Source of the DNA: CAZBUH01 sp964495095
GTDB taxonomy: Bacteria; Bacillota; Clostridia; Oscillospirales; Oscillospiraceae
Assembly (NCBI GenBank): GCA_964495095.1
Contig: CAZBUH010000087.1
Location: 1 to 8,707, forward strand
DNA: 8,707 bases
Direction: 5' to 3'
Below the pieces are notes generated by a model that had not been told where the DNA came from, did not search any database, and saw only the letters and a program-made list of their open reading frames with translations. Positions within the stretch are counted from its first letter, which is position 1; each line of letters starts with the position of its first letter. The translations under genes and the position numbers were made by a program. Below, one piece after another: positions 1-6,328 of the stretch.

Positions 1-1053
1 GTCCTCGATGGTGAGGCCGGCGGCAGCCATGGCGTTGCGGGAAGCGGGGATGGGGCCGGTGCCCATGATTTTGGGATCAACGCCGCCCTGACCGTAGCTC
101 ACAAGCTTAGCCATGGGCTTGAGGCCGTACTTCTCCACGGCCTCCTTGGAGGCGAGAACGATGGCGGCAGCGCCGTCGTTGATGCCGGAAGCGTTGCCGG
201 CGGTGACGCGCTGAGTGCCCGCGTCAGCGGCGGGGCCCTTTATGGCGTTGGCCTCAAAGGTGAGGGTGATGGGGCCTGGGGCGTTCTTGCTGCCGGCGGC
301 GATGGCCGCGCCCTGGGCCTGGATTTCAGCGCTTTCGGGGCCTACAGGGAAAGCGCCCTTAAGGCCGCTGAGGGACTCGACGGTAGTGCCGTGGCGGGGG
401 AACTCGTCAACCTTGAACTCTACCATCTGCTTTTTCTGCTTTACCATGACGGGGACAATCTCCTCGTCGAACTTGCCGGCGGCCTGAGCGGCCTCGCACT
501 TCTGCTGGGAGGAGGCAGCAAACTCGTCCAGATCCTGACGGGTGATGCCCCACAGATCGCATATGTTCTCGGCAGTGGTGCCCATGTGATAGTTGTTGAA
601 AGCGTCCCACAGGCCGTCTTTTACCATGGTGTCCACCATCTTGGTGTCGAACATGCGGGCGCCGCCGCGGGCGGAGGGCACGGCATAAGGAGCCATAGTC
701 ATATTCTCAGTACCGCCGCAGACGATGATATCGGCGTCGCCGGCCTTGATGGCCCGGGCGCCTTCGATAACGGACTTAAGGCCGGAGCCGCAGACCATGC
801 CGATATTGTAAGCGGGCACGGAAGCGGGCACGCCGCCCTTTATGGCGGCCTGACGCGCGGGATTCTGTCCCTGGGCGCCGGTGATGGCGCAGCCGAACAT
901 AACCTCGTCTACATTTTCGGGAGCCACGTTGGCTCTCTTAAGAGCTTCTTTAATAACAACTCCGCCAAGGTCCCCGGCAGAGGTATTGGCCAGTGAACCC
1001 TGGAATTTGCCAACCGCGGTGCGGCAGCAGTTTACTACATAAATTTCCTTCAT
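1..1053 (-). CDS. thlA: Acetyl-CoA C-acetyltransferase (biosynthetic thiolase), 3' end outside window
   Basis: Condenses two acetyl-CoA to acetoacetyl-CoA in the cytoplasm, the entry step to butyrate, butanol or PHB-type pathways. The start ATG (1053-1051) lies 7 nt after a GGAGGT ribosome site (1066-1061). The protein begins MKEIYVVNCCRTAVGKFQG. The acyl-accepting cysteine is Cys88 in NIGMVCGSGLKS, the same number as in clostridial ThlA. GGTENM (113-118) and TAGNASGINDGAA (284-296) are also typical. The frame is open to base 1 (351 codons). The NEAF, GHP-histidine and C-terminal cysteine motifs would lie beyond the window, so catalytic completeness cannot be judged. Odd: residues 236-283 hold about 40 more residues than ThlA or Zoogloea PhaA have between the PAF motif and TAGNASG, so the full protein may be near 435-440 aa instead of about 392. 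The gene is divergent from a GntR-ABC operon and has its own strong promoter. The family call is near certain; the exact pathway is inferred. Confidence 0.96.
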   Translation of the reverse strand, partial: MKEIYVVNCCRTAVGKFQGSLANTSAGDLGGVVIKEALKRANVAPENVDEVMFGCAITGAQGQNPARQAAIKGGVPASVPAYNIGMVCGSGLKSVIEGARAIKAGDADIIVCGGTENMTMAPYAVPSARGGARMFDTKMVDTMVKDGLWDAFNNYHMGTTAENICDLWGITRQDLDEFAASSQQKCEAAQAAGKFDEEIVPVMVKQKKQMVEFKVDEFPRHGTTVESLSGLKGAFPVGPESAEIQAQGAAIAAGSKNAPGPITLTFEANAIKGPAADAGTQRVTAGNASGINDGAAAIVLASKEAVEKYGLKPMAKLVSYGQGGVDPKIMGTGPIPASRNAMAAAGLTIED

Positions 1054-1074
1054 CTGAAGTACCTCCACATAAAT

Positions 1075-1096
1075 ATTAACACAGTTATTATATAAC
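1075..1096 (-). promoter_or_regulatory. Left copy of the mirrored -10/operator block
   Basis: On the minus strand this 22-nt block matches 1214-1235 of the plus strand at 21 of 22 positions. The single difference is inside the -10 (TATAAT here, TATACT there). Its core TAACTGTGTTA (minus strand, 1087-1077) is palindromic as TAAC-TGT-GTTA, the form expected of a dimeric regulator's operator. It overlaps the predicted thiolase transcription start. Identification as an operator is inference. Confidence 0.6.
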
Positions 1097-1115
1097 CTCA
1101 TACTGCAATCGTCAA
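1087..1115 (-). promoter_or_regulatory. Sigma-A promoter of the thiolase gene
   Basis: Read on the minus strand: -35 TTGACG (1115-1110), a 17-nt spacer and -10 TATAAT (1092-1087). This is 11 of 12 consensus bases at the ideal spacing. The start of transcription should fall near 1080, leaving a leader of about 27 nt before the ATG at 1053. The -10 runs directly into the sequence AACTGTGTTAAT, which also follows the -10 of the divergent operon. Confidence 0.85.
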
Positions 1116-1194
1116 TTAATTAGTCGATTAAAATCAGTGGGAACAAATTGTAGCAAAGTCACAAAAAATTTTTGCAGAACAGCGCCGGTTTTGC

Positions 1195-1223
1195 TTGACA
1201 TGACGCAGATGATGTTATATACT
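1195..1223 (+). promoter_or_regulatory. Sigma-A promoter of the gntR-ABC operon
   Basis: -35 TTGACA (1195-1200), a 17-nt spacer and -10 TATACT (1218-1223): 11 of 12 consensus bases. The predicted start, near 1230, lies inside the palindromic candidate operator, so a bound repressor would block initiation. The ribosome site AGGGAGG (1263-1269) and the ATG (1277) follow. Confidence 0.85.
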
Positions 1224-1246
1224 AACTGTGTTAATTACATTAATAC
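1214..1246 (+). promoter_or_regulatory. Right copy of the mirrored -10/operator block, with an added inverted repeat
   Basis: Positions 1214-1235 are the inverted partner of 1075-1096. The palindrome TAAC-TGT-GTTA is at 1223-1233. An overlapping inverted repeat, GTGTTAAT-TAC-ATTAATAC (1228-1246, 7 of 8 pairs), is found only on this side. YtrA-type GntR regulators usually repress their own operon, so this is the most likely autoregulatory operator. The extra repeat could give tighter control of the ABC operon than of the thiolase gene (inference). Confidence 0.6.
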
Positions 1247-1276
1247 GGGAAAACAAAACCCCAGGGAGGCGGTATT

Positions 1277-1636
1277 ATGATAAGTTTGAATTTCCGCGAT
1301 TCACGGCCGATATACGAGCAGGTGCGGGACAGTTTTATAAAGCTTATCGTATCGGACGCTATCGCCGCCGGACAGCGGCTGCCGTCGGTGCGTGAGCTTG
1401 CACAGGAACTGGCCATAAACCCCAACACCATACAGAGGGCGTACAGGGAGCTTGAGCTGGGGGGATATATATATTCTGTGCCGGGAAAAGGCTCCTTTGC
1501 CTCCGGGCACAAGGAGGCGGCGGAAGCGAAGAAAAAGGAGCTTATGGCCGATTTTGAAAAGCTTACGGCCGAGCTCCTGGACTTCGGGGCCGAAAAAGAG
1601 GAGCTGCTGGAAGCGGTAAGGAGGGCGAAAAAATGA
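1277..1636 (+). CDS. GntR-family transcriptional regulator, YtrA subfamily
   Basis: Cytoplasmic DNA-binding repressor. Residues 10-75 form the GntR winged helix-turn-helix, with PIYEQVRDSFIKLI followed by LPSVRELAQELAINPNTIQ (35-53) and the wing YIYSVPGKGSF (64-74). The protein is only 119 aa. After the DNA-binding domain it has a short helical, charged tail (77-119) and no ligand-binding FCD or UTRA domain, which defines the YtrA type. The start ATG is 7 nt after AGGGAGG. The stop overlaps the next start as ATGA (1633-1636), so translation is coupled to the ABC ATPase. In Bacillus, YtrA relatives repress ABC operons that respond to cell-envelope antibiotics. The inducer here is unknown. The candidate operator lies on its own promoter and, mirrored, on that of thlA. 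Confidence 0.93.
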   Translation: MISLNFRDSRPIYEQVRDSFIKLIVSDAIAAGQRLPSVRELAQELAINPNTIQRAYRELELGGYIYSVPGKGSFASGHKEAAEAKKKELMADFEKLTAELLDFGAEKEELLEAVRRAKK

Positions 1637-2526
1637 TAGAGGTAAGGGAGCTTGTAAAGAGCTTTGACGGTTTCAAGGCGCTGGACGGGCTAAACATGAC
1701 GGTTCCACGTGGGGCCATATACGGCCTTGTGGGGCCAAACGGCGCGGGAAAGTCCACGGCCATACGCCACATAATGGGCATATACAGGCAGGATTCCGGC
1801 TCCGTTATGGTGGACAGCCAGCCGGTTTTTGAAAACCCGGCGGTAAAGCACAGGATGGCCTATATACCGGATGATATTTTCTTTTTCCTCCAGGCCGGGA
1901 CGCGGGACATGATGAAGTATTACAGGGGGATATACCCGAACTTCGACATGGAGCGGTATAACAGGATGGGCGAGATATTCAGATTTGACGATAAGCGCCC
2001 CATAAGGAAGCTGAGCCGCGGTATGCAGAAGCAGGCGGCCTTCCGGCTGGCCATGTCCGTAAGGCCGGATGTGCTGATACTGGACGAGCCGGTGGACGGT
2101 CTTGACCCGGTCATGCGCCGCCAGATATGGAGCATTATAATGGGCGATGTGGCGGAAAACGGCACCACGGTGCTGCTGTCCAGCCACAATCTGCGGGAGC
2201 TTGAGGACGTCTGCGACCACGTGGGGATAATAAGCGGCGGCAGGATGCTGCTGGAGCGTTCCCTCTCGGAGCTTCAGAGCGGCGTTGTGAAGGTGCAGCT
2301 TGTGCGCAATCCCGGCACGGAGCTGCCGCAGGAGCTGAACATAATCCACAGCAGCACAATCGGAAAGATAGAGACGCATATAATCAGGGGCGGGCAGGAG
2401 GAGATAAGCAACAAGATCGCCTCCATAGGCCCTGTGTTTTACGATATGATACCTCTTACGTTAGAGGAGATATTTATTTATGAGATGGGAGGCGACGATT
2501 ATGCTGTCAGGGACATCATTCTTTAA
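1633..2526 (+). CDS. ABC transporter ATP-binding protein, YtrB-like
   Basis: Membrane-associated ATPase that should energise the permease encoded next. Of 297 aa, the first about 215 form the nucleotide-binding domain: Walker A GPNGAGKST (34-42), signature LSRGMQKQ (127-134), Walker B VLILDEP (147-153), D-loop GLDP (156-159) and switch histidine H185 in SSHN. The signature is the SRGM variant of the YtrB/CcmA group, not the LSGGQ form. Residues 216-297 form a C-terminal extension ending in an LTLEEIF motif, common in this group. It starts within the ATGA overlap with the GntR gene and its end overlaps the permease gene by 26 nt, so the three are one transcription unit. Direction and substrate of transport cannot be told from the sequence. 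Confidence 0.93.
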   Translation: MIEVRELVKSFDGFKALDGLNMTVPRGAIYGLVGPNGAGKSTAIRHIMGIYRQDSGSVMVDSQPVFENPAVKHRMAYIPDDIFFFLQAGTRDMMKYYRGIYPNFDMERYNRMGEIFRFDDKRPIRKLSRGMQKQAAFRLAMSVRPDVLILDEPVDGLDPVMRRQIWSIIMGDVAENGTTVLLSSHNLRELEDVCDHVGIISGGRMLLERSLSELQSGVVKVQLVRNPGTELPQELNIIHSSTIGKIETHIIRGGQEEISNKIASIGPVFYDMIPLTLEEIFIYEMGGDDYAVRDIIL

Positions 2527-4219
2527 TCCGGAGATGTTCCGGAAAAATCTGTCCCGGGTGTGGCCTGTTTGGGCGCTCTATGCGGTGGTGTGGCTGCTGA
2601 TGCTGCCGGTGACCATGTGGAACGAGCTGTCCTGGACATACGCAGATGACCTGCCGGCCTGGAGGGCGGATTTTGCCGCCAATAATGTGAGGAACATTGC
2701 TGTAAACGGCGGGGCTATCGTGGGGATTATATTTGCTGCGGTCATAGCCTGCTTTATGTTCTCCCACCTCTATTCGGCCAGGAGCGCCGGTATGGTGGCA
2801 AGTCTGCCGGTAAAGCGCACGGGGGTTTTCTTCTCCGGGTATTTGGCGGGGCTTGTTATCCTTGTCAGCGGGCCGGTAATAGCGTTCCTTATCGGAGCGG
2901 GAATTGAGGCCGGCTTCGGGTGCGCCAATATGGGCGTACTGTTTTCGAGCCTTGGGGCGGTGCTTATCCAGGCAGTGCTGTTTTACAGCTTCGGGTGCCT
3001 CTGCGCCATGCTGACGGGAAATGCGGCCGTCATGATAATAGCCTATTTTATACTTAATTTTACGGCCACGGTGCTGGAAGCGCTGATACGCAGGATACTG
3101 GAATATATTATCTACGGCCTCGCGGCCACCGGGGATTATATTTTCACCATACTGTCGCCGGCCGTGGAATTTCTCGATAGCGGCATGGACATAAACTGGG
3201 CGGTATACTTTATTTATCTGGGCGCCGCCGCGGCCTGCGTTATAGGGGCGCTGCTGCTCTACAGGCGGCGGAAGATGGAGACTGCCTCCGAAGTGGTGGC
3301 AATAAAGGCGCTGAAGCCTGTTTTCAAATACTGCTTTGCCTTCGGCTGCGGCATAGTGCTGGGCTCGGGGCTTTACAGTGTGGCGTTTAACAGCTTTATG
3401 GATTCAAACCGGATTCAGACCATTTGCCTGGGCGGCTGCATCCTGCTGTGCTGCGCCGTGGGCTATTTTATGGCCGAGATGATGATACAGAAATCCTTCC
3501 GTGTATTTGACAGGTGGAAGGGCTGCGCCGTTATTTGCGCCGCGATGCTTGTAATTATAATGGCCACAGGCTTTGATATTTTCGGCGTGGAGCGGTATGT
3601 GCCCGGCGTTGAGGACGTTGAGAGCGTCTCCATAAACGGAGACACGGTGCTGTCGGAACGGGAAAATGTGGAAAAGTGCCTTGCGCTGCACCACAGGCTT
3701 ATCGAGGAGAAGAACATAGGCGCCGGCGGCCAGGAATTAATGCGGGTTTCCGTGACATACAGCCTGAAAAACGGAAAGACCGTGAGCCGCCGCTATGAGA
3801 CGGCGGTGGACTGGGAAAACACTGACAGCAGCGGCACCACGGAAAACCTGCTTTACAGCGCCATAAATTCTCCTGAGGGCTGCATCTCCCGCTATGACAT
3901 GGATGACAGCGACGAAGTGATATACGGTACAGTCTATCTGAATGTCGGGGACGTTGGTGTGGAAACAGAGCTGCTGCCGAGCCAGATGAGGGAGATGTAC
4001 AATAGCTGCATCATCCCCGATATGGAGGACGGCAATCTGGGCTGGTGGTATTGGGGCGTGATTTCGGAAGAATATTATAGCGAAGAATATTCCAGCTGCA
4101 ATATCGTGTGGAGCGCCATGGATGAAAATGACCAGGTCAGATATTACTACCTGACGGTTTCAAAGAACGCTTTGAGAACTGTTGAGTACCTTGAAAAGCT
4201 GGGCGTAGAGTTAAGGTGA
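2501..4219 (+). CDS. ABC-2-type permease with large C-terminal extracytoplasmic domain
   Basis: Membrane partner of the preceding ATPase, 572 aa. I chose ATG 2501 because GGGAGG (2487-2492) lies 8 nt upstream and the protein then opens MLSGTSFFNPEMFRKNLSR, as such permeases do. The in-frame ATG at 2480 would add seven residues. About nine hydrophobic segments are visible, near residues 20-38, 71-90, 108-133, 153-171, 175-192, 232-253, 274-293, 306-326 and 341-358. The loops YRRRKM (254-259) and FRVFDRWK (333-340) are basic, so cytoplasmic, which places the last 210 residues (about 361-572) outside the membrane. That domain is acidic and aromatic-rich (GWWYWGV 514-520, a Tyr/Glu-rich stretch after it). 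It resembles the tail of other clostridial permeases found with YtrA-type regulators and may sense or bind a ligand (inference). Substrate unknown. Confidence 0.88.
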   Translation: MLSGTSFFNPEMFRKNLSRVWPVWALYAVVWLLMLPVTMWNELSWTYADDLPAWRADFAANNVRNIAVNGGAIVGIIFAAVIACFMFSHLYSARSAGMVASLPVKRTGVFFSGYLAGLVILVSGPVIAFLIGAGIEAGFGCANMGVLFSSLGAVLIQAVLFYSFGCLCAMLTGNAAVMIIAYFILNFTATVLEALIRRILEYIIYGLAATGDYIFTILSPAVEFLDSGMDINWAVYFIYLGAAAACVIGALLLYRRRKMETASEVVAIKALKPVFKYCFAFGCGIVLGSGLYSVAFNSFMDSNRIQTICLGGCILLCCAVGYFMAEMMIQKSFRVFDRWKGCAVICAAMLVIIMATGFDIFGVERYVPGVEDVESVSINGDTVLSERENVEKCLALHHRLIEEKNIGAGGQELMRVSVTYSLKNGKTVSRRYETAVDWENTDSSGTTENLLYSAINSPEGCISRYDMDDSDEVIYGTVYLNVGDVGVETELLPSQMREMYNSCIIPDMEDGNLGWWYWGVISEEYYSEEYSSCNIVWSAMDENDQVRYYYLTVSKNALRTVEYLEKLGVELR

Positions 4220-4240
4220 TTTCCGGCGGCAAAGAAAATT

Positions 4241-4266
4241 TTCGGCCCCCGGTCCCGGGGGCCGAA
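4241..4266. terminator. GC-rich hairpin between permease and lipoprotein genes
   Basis: A perfect 11-bp stem (4241-4251 with 4256-4266) closed by a GTCC loop. After it on the plus strand comes ATAAAATTTATG, not a T-run, so plus-strand termination may be partial. On the minus strand the hairpin is followed by AATTTTCTTT. The lipoprotein gene downstream shows no good promoter between the hairpin and its ATG, so the hairpin may act as an attenuator or mRNA stabiliser that lets some transcripts through. Confidence 0.6.
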
Positions 4267-4306
4267 ATAAAATTTATGCGCTGCTGCTATGACAGGAGGT
4301 AATATC

Positions 4307-5260
4307 ATGTGTTATTGCAATGGCAGGCGGTACAGTGCTATCATTTCCGCCGCGCTGCTTCTGGGCATCCTGACGGCATGCGGAGACAGCGTTCCGGAGG
4401 AGACTTTAAACCGGGAGCAGGCTCAGACTCAGGATATTTCCGTGACCCGCCAGAGACAGTATCTGAGCTTCGAGGATGCTCTTGTCGGATGCACGGATAT
4501 TATAGAAGCGACTTATGTGAAAACGCACAGCCATGATTTTTATGACGAGCTGGAATTTCGTGTAAACCGCGTGCTCAAGGGCGCAACAGAGACGGAAACC
4601 ATTTTTGTCTTTTCCGAATTGAGCAATGTAGAGGTGACAGGCACGGATATCTCGTATGTTTCCGGCACGTATACGTACAACAAGGACGAAGAATACCTGC
4701 TGATATTGGAAAGAGAGGTATCCGTATATTATGAGCATGACAGATACAGAATGTTCTGCGATATATACATACCTTTTGATGATGCGGCAGACAGCCGCAT
4801 GTATGATGAAGACCTGAGTGCGTACGTTTCCCCGCAGAACATGACCTCCATCCAGACTCTCTCAGCGTACATTGAGTCCTGCATAGAGGCTGACGGCGGC
4901 CAGGCTCCGGAGTTTTACGGGACTGCTTACGTCGAATCTGATAATATTGAAGATATAGCAAATGCTTCGGACTATATTTTTGCGATAAAGGTCGGAGAGC
5001 TGCTTACTGAGGGAGCTTATAACGACACAGAGACATATAACTGCGCCATAGAAGACGTCCTCTCAGGCTCCCTGTCAGAAGAGGAGATCAGCGCCGGAAT
5101 TTTAGTCGTCTTTTTCAATGACGCGGGGGTGCAGCCCGGGGATGAGTATATTGTGATGGTGAACAGGCCGGGTGAAACTTCAAGGATTTACGCCCTGTCC
5201 TCCAGAAACAGCATCCTGTCCTTAAGCAGTAAGGCTGAGATACAGGATATAATAGCTTAA
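4307..5260 (+). CDS. Putative lipoprotein with two tandem related domains, function unknown
   Basis: 317 aa from ATG 4307, chosen because AGGAGGT (4294-4300) sits 6 nt upstream; ATG 4289 lies before that site. The N-terminus has Arg7-Arg8, a hydrophobic stretch (11-22) and the lipobox LTAC with Cys25, so it should be lipid-anchored on the outer face of the membrane. After an acidic linker come two similar segments. Segment 1 (about 54-152) runs FEDALVGCTDIIEATYV, then FRVNRVLKG, then a beta-rich part with KDEEYLLILERE. Segment 2 (about 214-303) runs IEDIANASDYIFAIKVG, then NCAIEDVLSG, then QPGDEYIVMVNR. This points to an internal duplication. The pattern is one I associate with clostridial surface lipoproteins and possibly OB/NTR-like folds, but I do not recognise a named family. 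It may belong to the ABC operon by readthrough of the upstream hairpin. Confidence 0.8.
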   Translation: MCYCNGRRYSAIISAALLLGILTACGDSVPEETLNREQAQTQDISVTRQRQYLSFEDALVGCTDIIEATYVKTHSHDFYDELEFRVNRVLKGATETETIFVFSELSNVEVTGTDISYVSGTYTYNKDEEYLLILEREVSVYYEHDRYRMFCDIYIPFDDAADSRMYDEDLSAYVSPQNMTSIQTLSAYIESCIEADGGQAPEFYGTAYVESDNIEDIANASDYIFAIKVGELLTEGAYNDTETYNCAIEDVLSGSLSEEEISAGILVVFFNDAGVQPGDEYIVMVNRPGETSRIYALSSRNSILSLSSKAEIQDIIA

Positions 5261-5303
5261 AAATCAGCAGGGGCCAGCTGCGGGGCTGGCCCCTGCTGAT
5301 TTT
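5260..5303. terminator. Strong bidirectional intrinsic terminator
   Basis: A perfect 19-bp stem (5260-5278 with 5285-5303) with a 6-nt loop TGCGGG. The stem is flanked by an A-tract on the left and a T-tract on the right, so it can stop transcription both ways. It includes the last base of the lipoprotein stop codon and separates that transcript from the phosphatase operon. Confidence 0.9.
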
Positions 5304-5372
5304 AAAACCGTTTCCGGATGTTATTCGCATTCAGATGACTTTTTGAAAAAGCCGGAATTGACGGATTTCATA

Positions 5373-5401
5373 TAGATAAATGCCAGGGGATGTAGTATAA
5401 T
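5373..5401 (+). promoter_or_regulatory. Probable promoter of the ywlE-rimI-tsaD operon
   Basis: A perfect -10 TATAAT (5396-5401) with a weak -35 TAGATA (5373-5378, 4 of 6) at 17 nt. A better-looking TTGACG (5358-5363) is 32 nt from the -10 and too far to serve. The predicted start near 5408 leaves a 40-nt leader that contains a small hairpin CGGCG-GCA-CGCCG (5419-5431) and the ribosome site TGAGGT (5435-5440). Confidence 0.55.
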
Positions 5402-5447
5402 AACTATTCAGTAAAAAACGGCGGCACGCCGATCTGAGGTAAAAGCC

Positions 5448-5882
5448 ATGACTAATATTTTATTTGTCTGCACCGGAAACACCTGCCGCAGCCCGATGGC
5501 GGAGGGCATATTCCGGGTAAAGGCCGAAAAGGCCGGGCTGGAGGCCCGGTGCCTTTCCCGGGGAGTCAGCGTGATGTATGAGGCCCCCGCGTCGGAAAAA
5601 GCTGTGGAGGCGGCCAAAAAATACGGCGCCGATATAGGGGGCTGCCTCTCCCGGCAGATAACGCCGGAGATATTGGAGGAGAGCGACAGGGTATACTGCA
5701 TGACGGAAAGCCATGCGGAGCTTTTGAAATCCGTCTTTCCCCAGTACGCCGGGAAGATACGCACCATATCCCAAAACGGCGTCTCCGACCCGTATGGCGG
5801 GACCCAGGCCGACTATGACAGGGCCGCGGCGGAGATAGCCGTGGCTGTGGAGGAGATCGTCCGGGAGCTTAAAAATGGTTAA
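5448..5882 (+). CDS. ywlE: Low-molecular-weight phosphatase, probable protein-arginine phosphatase (YwlE-like)
   Basis: Cytoplasmic phosphatase of the LMW-PTP fold, 144 aa (family about 150). The P-loop CTGNTCRS (8-15) supplies the nucleophile Cys8 and Arg14. The general acid is Asp114 in DPYGG (114-118). Position 12, between the P-loop Asn and the second Cys, is threonine as in Bacillus YwlE, where that residue selects phosphoarginine over phosphotyrosine; classical LMW-PTPs have a bulkier aliphatic residue there. I therefore favour removal of arginine phosphate placed by McsB, a pathway tied to protein quality control in Firmicutes. No McsB gene is in the window. ATG 5448 follows TGAGGT by 7 nt. 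The gene is first in an operon and overlaps rimI by 8 nt. In Bacillus ywlE lies near the t6A gene ywlC (Sua5); here it lies next to tsaD. Phosphotyrosine activity cannot be excluded. Confidence 0.88.
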   Translation: MTNILFVCTGNTCRSPMAEGIFRVKAEKAGLEARCLSRGVSVMYEAPASEKAVEAAKKYGADIGGCLSRQITPEILEESDRVYCMTESHAELLKSVFPQYAGKIRTISQNGVSDPYGGTQADYDRAAAEIAVAVEEIVRELKNG

Positions 5883-6324
5883 CATAATACGGGCGGATGA
5901 GAAGCATATGGACGGGATACTGGAGATAGAGCGGGCGTCCTTTTCCGTCCCCTGGTCGGAGCGGAGCTTTATGGAGGAAATCCGCGCGCCGGAGGCTGTT
6001 TTCCTCGTTGCGGAGGAGGATGGGAGCGTCGGGGGCTTCTGCATACTGCGGCAGTTTCTGGACGAGGGCGAGATATTCAACATCGCCGTAAGCGAAAAGC
6101 ACCGCCGGTGCGGGATGGGGGAGGCACTGCTCTCCGCCGCGCTCAGGGAGGGCGCGCTGAAGGGGCTGCGCCGTGTGTTTTTAGAGGTGCGGCAGAGCAA
6201 TCTGCCGGCAGTTTCCCTGTATGAAAAGCTGGGCTTTGAGAAGATCGGCCTGCGGAAAAACTATTATGAAAAACCCACTGAGGACGCCATCCTGATGGCG
6301 GCGGAGCTGGGGCGAGGGTTGTGA
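5875..6324 (+). CDS. rimI: Ribosomal-protein-alanine N-acetyltransferase RimI
   Basis: A GNAT-fold enzyme of 149 aa that transfers acetyl from acetyl-CoA to an N-terminal amine, classically that of ribosomal protein bS18. Seen: IRADEKHMDGILEIE (5-19), then SFSVPWSERSF (22-32), a RimI hallmark; EIFNIAV (66-72); the acetyl-CoA phosphate-binding motif RRCGMG (77-82); and the C-terminal NLPAVSLYEKLGF (109-121) with NYYEKP (129-134). ATG 5875 lies 7 nt after GGGAG (5863-5867) inside the phosphatase gene and overlaps it by 8 nt, indicating translational coupling. The linkage to tsaD, starting 4 nt downstream, is the usual one for rimI in Firmicutes and many other bacteria and strongly supports the call over other GNAT enzymes. 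The true substrates in this organism are not known. Confidence 0.93.
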   Translation: MVNIIRADEKHMDGILEIERASFSVPWSERSFMEEIRAPEAVFLVAEEDGSVGGFCILRQFLDEGEIFNIAVSEKHRRCGMGEALLSAALREGALKGLRRVFLEVRQSNLPAVSLYEKLGFEKIGLRKNYYEKPTEDAILMAAELGRGL

Positions 6325-6328
6325 AGGA

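Noticed and set aside
391..996. 201-codon plus-strand open frame
   Set aside because: It lies wholly opposite the thiolase and is a product of GC-rich third positions; the minus-strand protein has clear family motifs.
1116..1131. TTAAT-N6-ATTAA repeat considered as a Rex operator
   Set aside because: It lacks the TTGTTAA/TTAACAA halves of Rex sites and such short AT repeats are expected in this AT-rich spacer.
1690..2379. 229-codon minus-strand open frame
   Set aside because: Antisense shadow of the ABC ATPase; the product is His/Arg/Leu-rich with no domain.
2480..2500. Upstream ATG for the permease
   Set aside because: The GGGAGG ribosome site lies between this ATG and ATG 2501, which starts with the expected sequence.
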